Source: Phoenix dactylifera
Taxonomy: Eukaryota; Streptophyta; Magnoliopsida; Arecales; Arecaceae
DNA length: 64,000 bases
Assembly (NCBI RefSeq): GCF_009389715.1
Contig: NC_052409.1
Coordinates: forward strand, 3,127,275-3,191,274
Direction: 5' to 3'
This document shows, piece after piece, positions 1 to 12,400 of this stretch. Position 1 is the first letter of the stretch. Every line of letters starts with the position of its first letter. Under the pieces are notes generated by a model that had not been told where the DNA came from, ran no database searches, and saw only the letters and a list, made by a program, of their open reading frames with translations. A program made the translations under genes and the position numbers.

Positions 1-159
1 CCCAGGATCCCTCCTCCCTGGCATCGCCTGGCGGGCGAGGCTCGCGGCGACGCGGGTATCAGCCTCCGAGGAGGCCAGCGACGAGATCCACCTCCTCGCC
101 GCCGCTGTCGGCCGACGGACAGCGGCGCCGGCCCTCAACAGGCCGTTTAGAGCCGCCAT
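1..159 (-). CDS. 5' end of an unidentified gene, presequence-like N-terminus (partial)
   Basis: The GC-rich first 159 bases are open on the minus strand from an ATG at 159 and run off the window edge, giving 53 codons. The peptide starts MAALNGLLRAGAAVRRP and is rich in Ala, Arg and Ser with almost no acidic residues in its first 30 positions, which is the composition of a mitochondrial (or plastid) import presequence. The purine-rich sequence at 160-300 would be its leader. The mature protein lies outside the window, so no function can be given. The sharp change from GC-rich to AT-rich DNA near 330 supports a gene start here. An antisense plus-strand reading looks less gene-like. Confidence 0.45.
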   Translation of the reverse strand, partial: MAALNGLLRAGAAVRRPTAAARRWISSLASSEADTRVAASLARQAMPGRRDPG

Positions 160-3100
160 CGCCGAGGAGAAGGGCGGGAAAGCTCGGATTCTTGTTTTGT
201 TTTGGGTTTGGGAGCGGGCGATGGCGAGTGGTTTTGGTTCAGAGAACGTTGGAAAACAGCAGTGACTCCGGAGGACGGCGGCGATGAAATAAAGGGGAGA
301 GGACGGGAGAAGAAAGAAGAGAACAGGTCAGGTCACGTGTGGGTAATTGCGTCACACAGTAGGGCAATGGTTTCGTTTATTAATAAAAGAGTAAATTATG
401 GAAAACTTCTAAAATTTAAAATAAATTCTACTTATGTCCAATAACTTCAAAATTTTGTACTCGTCTTCCCCTATTTATTTTTATCTATTATGTTAATCTA
501 TAACTTAACAAAATATAAATTAAGTAGTTAATTTTAATATAAATATTATATAAAAATTCAAAATAAGTATTAGTGGTATAACAATTACTTAAGAGCATTA
601 AAAAAAAAAAAGTGTATACTCTTCTTCCTATCTACATGATTAAATGATTTTGCTAACATCATTAATTTAACTGGATGTAAAGATAGATTTTAGAAATTAT
701 TTAATGTAACTGTAATATATGTAAATCTTTAAAAAAATTATAATTTACTTTTAATAAAAATTAAGGGTTTTTTGACAAAAATATTTATTATTTTTTATCC
801 AAAAAAATTATAAACTAATTTATTAGATCTGATGCATGAAGGCATATGCTCGTATGCATCTCAAGTGGTCTTTTTTTTTCGAAATATCTTAGTTTATAAC
901 TAAAATTGGATTATCAAATGATTTGAAGATTAAAATATTTCATACTAATAAATCATAAAGAGACCATTATTAAAACATTGGGCCGGTCTTTGCTTTTCTG
1001 AGGTATCTTATTTTCCACGACCATGTGAACCAAGCGGGTGGGTCTGCTTCATTATGTTTTGGAGATTATAGGTTCAAAATACACACACTATAAATAAATA
1101 AAAAAAAAAAACTTCATCATCGCTCCACATGCAAGATTAAACCTTTATACATCCAACTTCTTTTGGATCATGCAATAGTAGAAACCTCATGCACCGTAAT
1201 GCCTATGGTGCTATGTGCTTGCAAAACCTACGGCCGATCCATGTTTTTCGATCAACTTCTTTCTGTTTTCCAAACAAGATAATGATTGGGTTCTGAAATT
1301 TGATGCATCCTCTTCCCCCTTTTTTTAAATATTCAGAAAAGAGAATAGAGTTTTCTTATTGCCTTGGTTCTATATATGGATGGCTAATACAAGAGCATTC
1401 ATCACAATTTAAACCATGCCAACTGACCGCAAATTGAGTATCTGATCATGCTTCCAAACTAGCAGCGTTGATTGTATAGGCAAGTCTCATTCATGCAAAA
1501 CAGTGGAAGAATTGAAAATGGTGTTTGGCTTCTAGCGTTGCTCGGTTGCAAGCAGGGCAGGGTGATTTGCAGCCTAGAGAATTGCCTGCTTCGTGAACTG
1601 ACGTCCGCAAATGGGAACATCACAATCACAACGCGCTTCACATGGAACTCGACCTGGCATTGAGGGGTTTTTTTTTTTTTTGGCTAGAGGAGGCACGTCA
1701 TACTACATGACTACAAACACATTCAATAAAGTTCGAAAGCAAAAGTCATGGGAGTGCCCTACACAGCTCCCCTTCTTAGGTCCACAGAGTACCGTCCGAA
1801 TAGTTGGCCATATAAGCAGCTACCTAATCTGCGGTCTTGTTGGCCTTCTTAAATACATATTTGGGAACTGGGGGAGATAGTATTTGCTTTTGGCTGTGAT
1901 TGGTGGTAGCCAAGACACTGACATGCAACAAATTGCATGCATGGCGTGGTTGGCCTGGCTACGTGGACATTTTGAGGTCGTTGTCTTTCTCAAAAGGTGG
2001 TCAAGCAGAGTAAAAGAAATAGGCCATGGGCTTAATTTTCAGGCCTGTTATTTGGTCTGAGGTGGGACTGGGCCGTGGTTTATGAAACATACTTCATTGT
2101 AGCCTTGTAGGTGTCGGAAAATTTTTCATGAGACCATAAATGATTACAATCGAGACTTTGAGAGTCACCACAAATGCGTCTACTCTTTTCAATTCAAGAA
2201 CAGAGAAGATAATAATAATAATCATCATATCCTTATAGCTCATTATCTTGAATTCTAGTGTCAAGATGGTATAGATTATTTATAAACTTTTGTTTTCATC
2301 TGACAACAAACCTGAAAAGAGTTTCTTCTTTTCTGAAAGTTTTATGGTTATATGATTCTTTATGAAGTAATGACAACATAAGTGAATATTATTGTAATGA
2401 ATCTACAAAACATGCGGCTTGTGCAAGAAATGACCATGTAAGTGAACATTGTTGCAATGATTGTTTGGTTCAGCAATTAGACATGCATGTAATAGATATA
2501 TTACTAAGTGGAGTTGTTTCATTTTTTACGTCAGACATTGGAGTCTCTTTGCTATTATTTAATAACCAAATTCTTCCCATTAAAAAAAAAGTTAATGGAT
2601 TCCTCTTTTCATAGATACAAAATAATGCTTCATTGAATCATTCTATTCGTTTCAATATTTAAATTTATTATTTAAAACAGTTAAAATATCAATAAATTCT
2701 GCAATTTTTCTACACCATATATAGCATTCCGCAGAATATTTTAAAAATAGTTATTCACAAATAGTCTCTATTTATGCTACAATTAGAGGCTAGTTTACAG
2801 TATAGATTCGTGTAAAATATAAAGTAGAATTGTCGATATTGATAAGTATTTATCATAACTAATTTTTCATATTTTTAAGTTTTAATAATTTTAAAATTAC
2901 ATGGCTTTCACTCTACTGCAGGAATCCACTGGAAAGTCGGGCCGAGTCTGGTTCCTGGGTCGAGTTAGGTCTCAAAGAAAGCAGATCGGGTAGGGCTTTG
3001 GGCCTGGAAAGGATTTGAACAGATCATTTGTTAATTTTGAAGAGGACCATAAACAGGAAGATAAGTTCACCAAGAAATCAACAATTTGGGATTTCTCTGA

Positions 3101-3410
3101 AATCGACAAATTTGCCTAAGAACTGCAACGTTTTTGTAATGTTTAAAAGGGTAGTTTATAAGGCATTGGTAAAAATCATGTTACAAAACACCAATCATAA
3201 AAAAAAGAGAGCCAATAGACAGATATAAACAGAATTGCAAGAAAGGGTGGCTAAAGATGTTTTTTTTTTCTTTTTTTTGGCTGACAAAGACCTATGTAGC
3301 ATTGAGAGTGTCAAAAAAAGCACAGCATTACCATCAACAAAAACCAGATATCTCAAGGCTTGAGGATAATGAAGGCACCATTTGAAATATGATAAAAAAA
3401 AAAAATCTAC
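160..3410. other. Intergenic, AT-rich
   Basis: This stretch separates two minus-strand genes. It holds the probable leader of the first gene, simple A/T runs and a short AAT microsatellite near 2210. At 2935-3010 there is a GGGTCGG-rich scrap of the kind seen in dispersed non-coding repeats of this window. I see no coding potential: open frames are short and use no recognisable motif. Confidence 0.6.
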
Positions 3411-3415
3411 TTCCA

Positions 3416-3421
3416 TTTATT
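3416..3421 (-). terminator. Probable poly(A) signal of the polyamine oxidase gene
   Basis: AATAAA reads on the minus strand 45 bases after the stop codon of the polyamine oxidase gene, in T/A-rich DNA. Position and sequence fit a plant near-upstream element, but such hexamers are common in AT-rich DNA. Confidence 0.35.
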
Positions 3422-3465
3422 TCCATATAATCCATGGTTTCGTTATTGATCCAGCAAGAAATAAA

Positions 3466-6400
3466 CTACATCCTAGATATTTGGAAGGGTATCATTTCGG
3501 ACATTTTCTCCCTTAATATAATCTGGAAGCGATCTGAGATACCATGCTGCAATAATAGACGCCTTCGGCAGTCTTCAGCAGCCACGATACCTGATGTATA
3601 AGCTCCATGAACAGACCCAGAATGATCAACACTTGCTGCTTCCCCAGCAAAATATAAATTATCCACAGGAGCACGAAATCTCTCATACAAATCAGCTGGC
3701 TTCCCAACCAGATCACAAGAATAGGACCCAAGGGAATCTGGATCTGTACCCCATCGAGAAACCAAATACTGAACCTGAAAAAAATTACAATTAAAAAGAT
3801 TAATGCGAAGCTAAAACACCATTGGAGTGCAGCACAAACACAAATGGATACAAGTGATAGAATCTTACCGGTTGTGTGGCATCTGGAAGCATTTTCTTGA
3901 GCTGTAACATCACAAAGTTAACAGCTTCTTCATCAGATAGTTTCTCAATGTCATAAGCAAACCTTCCAGCAGCCATGTACACAAGAACAGGATGTCCTGT
4001 TGCTTTGTGGAGATTGAGAAAATAGCCACATGCATAAGATGTTGGAGCAACCATTCCTAAAACTTCTACATTAGGCCAAAAAGCAGTACTAAAGTGAAGA
4101 GCTATCTTGTTTTCATTCCCAACACCAAGATCGGAGATAGCTGAGACTTTCCACTCTGGTAGCTTAGGATCAAATTCAATCATATTTGCTTTAAGAACCC
4201 CAAGAGGAACAGTGATGATAGCAGCATCCGCTACAAAATTTGTGCCATCCTCCACAGTGATCATTACTTTATTGCAGTGTTGGATAATTTTTGTGACCCT
4301 AGTTACCATGATTATAGAAGAGTAAATGGACAGGAAATAGATTCTGAAAATCCAAGTTTCCAAAAGAATTGCCAAAATACCTGAAGTGTAAATGTGCAAA
4401 TCTTTCAAGACATTTCCCTTCATCATAATCAAGCACTAGGAGGCACCACACGGCCTTAAAATGGTGATGCTATCATGCTACAATATTCAACTAGCCTTTG
4501 AAACAACTGCTACAGCTAGCGTGCAAGTACTTTCTTTAATTAAGAGTAAGATTTGCAACTTTAGTTTTCACATCCGCATCTAACAAAAAAATGGTGTCCC
4601 AGTGCATGAAAGACTCCCGCTACTGCATGGTCTAGGGAGATTCAAACGTATGTAGTCTTACCTCATGTATGGAGAGGCCATTTCCAAGTTTTGAACCTAT
4701 GATACCTAGGTCCCAATGGAGCAACTTTACCATTATGCTAGGAATGCCCTCTTAACATCCACATCTAACAACAAATTTAAAAAGTAAAATCACATAGCAG
4801 CAGAGCTGAAACTAGGCCAGGCAGACCTCCCTCTTACGGTCTTACCTGAGCCTGAAGCCCTAGGCTGATGCTAGGCAGGGGAGGGGGCAGAGGATTAGGT
4901 GGACGGATAACAAATTAAAAAGGAGACATGGCCCTTGAATTCAATGGTGGGGTGAGAGAGAGAAAACGGGACATGGGAAGAGAAGAGGTGCGCATGGGGT
5001 TGAAGATGCGAGATCAGAGGAGAGGTTTGCGTGGGGTATGGGGTACAAACTCTAGGTTATGTTTTGGGTGGCGCTCGAGTATCGGACTCGACTTTGAACT
5101 AGGATAAGCTTTGTCTATTTTGCTCGGCCCAAAATTTTTCGAGCTTTGGATTCGAGACCTGAGCCCGACAAGCAAGCCTAACCCAACAGGCTGTGGGCCA
5201 TGTCAGGCCCATTTCTGGTCCTACAAAGCAGCACAGGCATCAATGTATGTTTAGAACAATATTCAGGAATTCACAATTTTGATGATTGTCCAAGACTGGA
5301 TGAAAAAGGTTGAGGGTTGATTTTAGGCCGATAGCTTGTCCCAAGAAGCATGTCCAACTATAAAATGGATCCAAATAGGAATCAATGTCAAATCAAGGTC
5401 AATGAATCCAACCTCAAATAGGTCCAGACAAGGCTTGACGGTTATTGTTATGTTATCCAAAAAAAAATCACAGAATGGAATCAGGCAGAATGGTTCAGGT
5501 CATCCATTAACAACCACTCTCCAGAATTTGAAGGCATTCACCATCACATGCACAAGACCAATGTGAACAGCAACTAAGAAGACTAGCATAAATGCTGTCA
5601 GCAAAAAACAACTCTACACCATACTCATAAGGACAGGTTAGTTTCGAGATGTAAGAAATTACAATTTCTGCTTATTTCTTAGTTAATACGATTTCTATTA
5701 AGAAGATGAAAACACACCTGTGGTTCAGACGGATATCAAGATCTTTGGCAAGAGCTTTGATAACAGGATAATATCCCTGCACCATAAGTCCATGGCCACC
5801 AGAAAGAACATGCTCCTGTACATAAAAGAAGATGGTAACTTCCAGCAGACTAAATAATTTTTCGCAATTATTCAGCAGTAAATAAGATGGTTCCCTTGAA
5901 ATTGCTATTCAAAACTGACAATATTGTGGTCAAAACCAATTCCAAACATCATTATATAGGCTTCTCAAGGTTGTGGAATAAGACAAGGTTTGCACTGGAA
6001 ATATCATCAATTACTTTGCTAAGGAGGTAAGACGGACTTGATTTTTACTTAACAAGTTATGCTTATTTATGCATATGATTAAAAGTCTCTATCATAAAAA
6101 CTTGGAAAACTTTCCTCCCCAGCCGCTTAAATGCCTACGCACTATAGACCATACAGGAGGTCCACCGCCTAGCCTTGCCTAGTTTGATAACCTCGGTGGT
6201 ATAATTTCTCTAGAACCAACAACCTTAGAATAAACCTACTTGCACTTTCCTTGTTACTCCAGCAAACATAAACTTAGGACCAAGTGTTGAACCACCCCTT
6301 TTGATACCTATATCGATATCTTACTAGTACCGAACAATACTGTTTGGACACCTGATACACCTTTTGTTGCCGTCATAGCAATAGTAAGGTGGTACCATGT

Positions 6401-9400
6401 GTCAGCATGCTACCATTCCAACAAGCATACTGGTACCTCACTTTTATAGTACATCCAACAAGTGCTGGTGTCTAAATCCTTACAGTAAGTACTTTTCATC
6501 ACAATCCTACCTACATTTATTCTAAAAAATCCTCCAAGGTTCACAAGTCTCCCATTAAAAGAGATTAAGTAGTAGATATGGTGAACACGCATATTTTGTC
6601 TTGTCATACATGTAACTAGGTGATAATTCTATTTTTACTCAAATAGGGAACAAAAAAGCAACTCAAAAAGCCTCGAGCTATAAGCATCAAAATTCCCATC
6701 TAAGGCCTATTCTCCTAACCAGTGAAAAGTGGAAGGTAATGTTAAAGGTGACGTGTATTCATTATCATATATTGTCAAGGCAATCATACGAAAATGACTA
6801 ATGATTCAATATATGAACTCCACCATCCATGTCTAAACTAATAAGGTTTTGGATCCTATTTCCTAGATTCAATTAAGATATCAAATTGGATTAAAAGGTT
6901 TTCTGGAAGAAAATCCTTCTTTTTAGATAAATAACAAAAATATGTAAATATGTGCCTACTTATGTACTTATGCACATGTTTATGCATGTCTGACCTATCT
7001 CTTCGAGGTACAATATATGATTTGGAAAGAAAGCTTCCATCATCTTGTTAAATCGTGTTGCAGAAAGGGGAACCAACTTTGTAGCAATGATAACTTAGGT
7101 AAGTCATCACCTGATCCCAGCTTTTCAAAGATATGGTATCCACATCTGCAGCAAACCACGCCTCCATTCTGCATATATACCATTGCAACACTTCATATGC
7201 CAACACTTCTTGCCTACAAAATGAAGAAAATGTGTCAGGTGAACTCAAATACTCCACATTGCAGATCATGGCACATCAACAACACATTATAGTTACATGT
7301 ACATAATTATCCATACCTTAGCTGTGGATTTCTGTCCAAAACAATAGAAATAGCTTGGAGCAGGGACATGTCTTCAGCATGTTCATCCCTTACTTTCTCT
7401 GTCTGCAGTACTCCAAAAGGTAAACCTCTAATTATCACTATAAGAAAACCAAGTAATGTGGGAGGGAAAAGAGTGAAGAATTAAACCTCTTTGAGAATTT
7501 TCTCAAATATTTCTCCAACTTTAATGACTAGCTGTTGAGGTACTTGGCGACCAGCCATATCAAAAAGTGCATAGCTACATAAACCATGAAAAAGGTCAGC
7601 ATTTGATATGTAAAAACAAAATTTACTTATGCAGATGCATAATCATATTGAAATTAAATTATAATGAAGAACACAAACACTGATTTTTCATAAATAAACA
7701 TAAAATGCAAATCAAATTACAACAAAGATCCACTTTGTAAATACACAAAGCTAGTTTGACTTGTTATATGCTAAACTTAATTCAACTTTTGGTGCTCATA
7801 GACTAGGAGAAGTCTTGAAACTAGAATAGTTAGCAAAATGAGCTTGAATCAAGATTGGAGGGCTCAATTTTGTTTAGGTTCACTCAGATTTTAATATGCA
7901 AGTTTATTATATGCTACAAACCTTAGTACAACCATGAGTGTTGATGGTTAAAATTATGGTTTTGAATACCAACGGAACAGGATAGTACAACTGGCACATT
8001 ACCATTCCGGTTGAAAAAGGCACAAGGGCACTCTCGGGTTGCTGAAACTACAAAAAATGGGGCATGCCAACAAAGTTGGGTCGGTTATAGTTGGAAATCC
8101 CAATTCTACCGATGCAATGCACAGATCGAGCATCCTGGCCAAAACGGGTCAGCACTACTAGGTACTAAGATTGGTTTAACTGGCTTGAAGGTTATACCGA
8201 CATGGTGCCTTCTCTTTTAAAATCGAGGAGAGGGGACAGGAGGCCATGCAGCATGTCCTTCCCTCCAATTACGCATCCCTGAGAGGCACTAAAAGAGGAG
8301 GGAGAGAGAAAGAGGAGAGCAAGAAGGGAAGTAAGAGGAGAAAGGGAGTGGAAAGTCTTGGCAAGGAGGGGAAACCAATATCCTAGAAGAAAGGGCTAAC
8401 CAGTGAGACCCTTCTTTCCTCCATTAGTTTAAATGACAAAAATGGCAAAACCCAGGAAAATAAGGGGAAGTTATGCGAAATTTTTCTTATTTTACATGAT
8501 TTTCGAATATGTTGTAGGATGGCAGCACCCTACAACATGATGATTTGTTCTTTATGAATGATTTATTTTTATATTATGAATATTTTATACTTTATCATTT
8601 ATTCATATTTTATATTAGAATATTTTAATAAAAATAAATTAATTGGGAATGAAAAATTGTAGCATACATGCACCTTTACTGTGCACATGCTACAAATTTT
8701 TTTGGCTTTGATCAGACACCATTAGATCGCATCTAAAAGTGCCTAAGTTCGAAATTGTAATCATTTTTAAATTATCCTAGCAAAAGAATATATAGGAATC
8801 TATTGAAGCCCTTAAAGGAATCTATTTTTTAAATTATTGAAGCCCTTAAAGGAATCTATTAAAATTTTATAATATTTTAATTAATTTTTCATCAAAAAAT
8901 AATTAAAAGTATACAAATTTTGAAAAATCTATAGGAATTAATAATGTCTTAAAGTCTAAAAATATTTTATAAAAATAATTGTCACGCATTTCAATAATTA
9001 ATGAAATTAAATGTAAAAAAAATGCAATACACAAAGATAATTAACAACATAAATTTTAAAAATGGTGATCTTCTATTTTGTTGATTAACATATTTTTTGT
9101 AACTGTAAGTTGTGCTTAAAATCATAAAAAATATGATTAATTGTTAAAACATGGAACATGCAGTGATTATTAATAAGGAAAAAAATTAAACCACTTATCT
9201 TGTACTTTGTTTGTCGACAGCATTTAAATGTTTTTAATTATTTTAAAATAAAAATTAATTATACATTATAAAAAATATGATTAAATTTTAAGAATATGGA
9301 ATATACGCCAATAATAAATATGTGAATGCTAGTTGTTTATTATTGAATATGTAGGAAAACAGATATTTAAGTTGGCATATGGCTTCGAGTAAAAAGTCAA

Positions 9401-12400
9401 AGAATTGGATACTGGATGATGCAATAGAAAGATACAACCATAGAGTGGATAATAAAGAAAGTTGGGTCACTCAATTAAAGCAGCATATGGCAGGAGATTA
9501 GCAAATATGTACTAAAATGCCTAGGGAGGTTGGACGAGCAATGACGGACCACTCACTCTGCCTAAAGTGAAGCAAGTGGCATGACTAAAAAAGAGAGAAC
9601 CTGGAAAGGCCGCAAGGTAGCCAAATTCAATAGTTAGCCTATCAGGGATGATCGGATAACATGTATAAGTAGCCTAATCAATATATCTAGGATGTTATTT
9701 GGGCTTCAAAGTAGATAAATTGGGAGTACAAAAAGGTGATGAGACATCATGGACAATTTGGACCTTCACACTACAAGATACGTGGTACAAGGTTCGCCGA
9801 ACCAGTACCAATGGTTGTACCGGCCGACGATCAATTCAGCATGGTACAGATCCATAACGTACCATTCTGAAGCATACTGAAACAAGGAGAGAGGGGGGGC
9901 GTGGGAGGAGCAGGAGGACGAGAGAGAAAGGGAGAGGGAGCAGAGGAAGAGGAAGGAGGATAGAGAGGGAGAGATAGGTTGAAAGCTATCGACGAGGAGC
10001 TCCAAGAGCCCCAAATCCGGCAATGAATCGAGAGAGGGGAGAGAGAGAGGTCAAAGGCCATCAATGGAGAGCTCAGAGAGCCTAGACCCAACAACGAACT
10101 AAGAGAGAAAGAGGGGGGGAGAGGGAGAGGGAGAGAGAGGGTGGAGAGAGAGAAGTAGAAGGCCATTGACGGGGTGCTCCGAGAGCTCCGGATATAACGA
10201 TAGACCGAGAGAGAGGGGGGAGAGAGGGTGAGGGGAGAGAGGAGAGGGAAACAAAGCGACTTACCTAGGGGCCTCATAGTCGTCATCGTCCAGCAACAGC
10301 GTCAATTCACGAGGATGAAGGCAACCAGGGTTAGAGTTTTCAAATCATCCGAACTTCGAATGGGGGAGGGGACTCATTTATATCCCGAACCAAATTAATA
10401 AACTATGTCGATAACCGATTGGTCTAGTTAGGTACGCCCCGAACTGGCCAGTTCAGCATAGTTTGGCTAACAAGAAGGTGGCGAATCTGATGCATTAGGA
10501 GGCACACAACTAGAGGCAGCCCTGAGTTATGAAGAGTCAAAGGAAAAGGTAGAGACATCAGATCCATGTTCAATTCATTCGAGAGCAAGGAAACAATACC
10601 ATTCAGGACCCAATAGCTAAGCATCCTTAGATAGATGACTACATCAGCAAGGACAAGAAGACCATGATAAGGACCGTCATCACCAAGTGGTTCCATTATA
10701 ATCAAATCCTAGCTTTCGCTATGGTGATTAGTTTTTTCGGCAACATTATCAATTAAGTGCAAAAGCAGAATTCAACTATTGAGCTTCCTACACCATATGA
10801 GATACACAGGTCATTTTTGAACAATAAGGTTTAGGATCTAAAAAGGTGCACCAACTCATATAAGCCTCAGTATGGGTTATGTTGATGTGAAAAGGCTGGT
10901 CTGAGCCAACTAGGAACATCGTCAACTTTCTAGTATATTGTGATAGGTTGACTTTCTTCCACAAGTCCATTGATACATCTGACAAGGTCCATGATGCTGA
11001 GTACATCCTGAGGCTAATGAGGCAGGTGATTCGAGAGATTAGTGAGGGTAATTTTGTTTATGTGGTGACAAACTATGACTAGCAATATAAAAAAGAAGTG
11101 AAGGATCTGATGTAAGAGGTGTCACATTTATTAGACACCTTGTGTAGCCCATTGTACAAACTTGATGCTGAACGACATTGGGGACATGCAATATTTGAAA
11201 TCAGTTGTGGAGATAGGGCAAGCTATTCAAAGCACATATATAATCATTGATCGATACTTGCTTTTATGACCTAGTATATGGGAAGAGAACTAAAAGGCTA
11301 GGCATTACACAATTTACCATGAACTACACAGCCTTGGAGAACCTCCTTGAAAACAAACCAGGTTTCAGAATAATGTTTATCTGCAGCGAGTGGATGAAGT
11401 CCAAGTATGGCAAGTCATCTAAGGGCCAGAGAATGAAGGATATTGTTCCAAGTCAGAGCTTCTAGGATAAATGTGCAGATGTGGCAAATGGAGTGCATCC
11501 CTCATATGTAGTGTTGTGAATGGATAACGGCAAGAAGTGGCCATAGATGGGCTTTCTTTACCCAAAGATACAGGAAGCCAAGGAACAAATTATTGAGGTA
11601 ATGATTGAGGGGAAGGCTTCATTTAAACTTGTGCATCATAGACAACAGATGGGACCTATAAATGGGCAGGTAATTCCATCTGACAGGTATAACATGATCA
11701 AATGAGATAACCTAACACCTAGTGTTTGCTTAAATGACATATCTTACATCTCAATGACTATACATTTTGTCCTTCATTACACACAACTTAATACTCAAAT
11801 CCAAAGAACCAATATAATAAGTACATAGGCCTTGATGAGGAGCTACTATGGCAATCAAGGCGGTGGTGCAACAAAAGTCAAGGGATTTGGGTTTGGCTGC
11901 AGAAGTAATCAACAAGAAAATAAACTAAATAGTGTATTTTATATCTAACTGAAATTGACGTCAAGTCTATACTATCTAATCAAGGAAAAATATTCCAGGA
12001 GAAGCGTGAAAGTTTGAGAACTAGGGCTCAACAAACAATTTCTAGGATGTCTTTAGGTACCATTAGGAAATTGTTCAAATGAGTCACTCTTCTAGTGTTC
12101 GTTAGGATTTAATGCATCCAAGGCTTATGTGACCTTGAATTATTTGGATGCGAGGGAGTGGTGGGTCCAATGAGCACCAATGCACCCAATGTGAGGAAGA
12201 TTGCTTCCAAGTCCCCTTGTAGATAGTTCATGCATCTGATACAAGCAGAACCAGTGTACCTTTGCCCTAATCCAGGGCAAGATCCTTAACTACTAATGAA
12301 CAGGAGACTGCATGACTTGGTTTTCACATTAAGACATGAGGCCAAGATAGAAGTACCTAAAACAGGATAGAAGAACAAACAGGAAGACCTATTGGCAGAT

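Noticed and set aside
9766-10286. Ser/Leu/Pro-rich frames on the minus strand
   Set aside because: They are translations of a G/A-rich repeat; the same kind of frame appears on every polypurine module.
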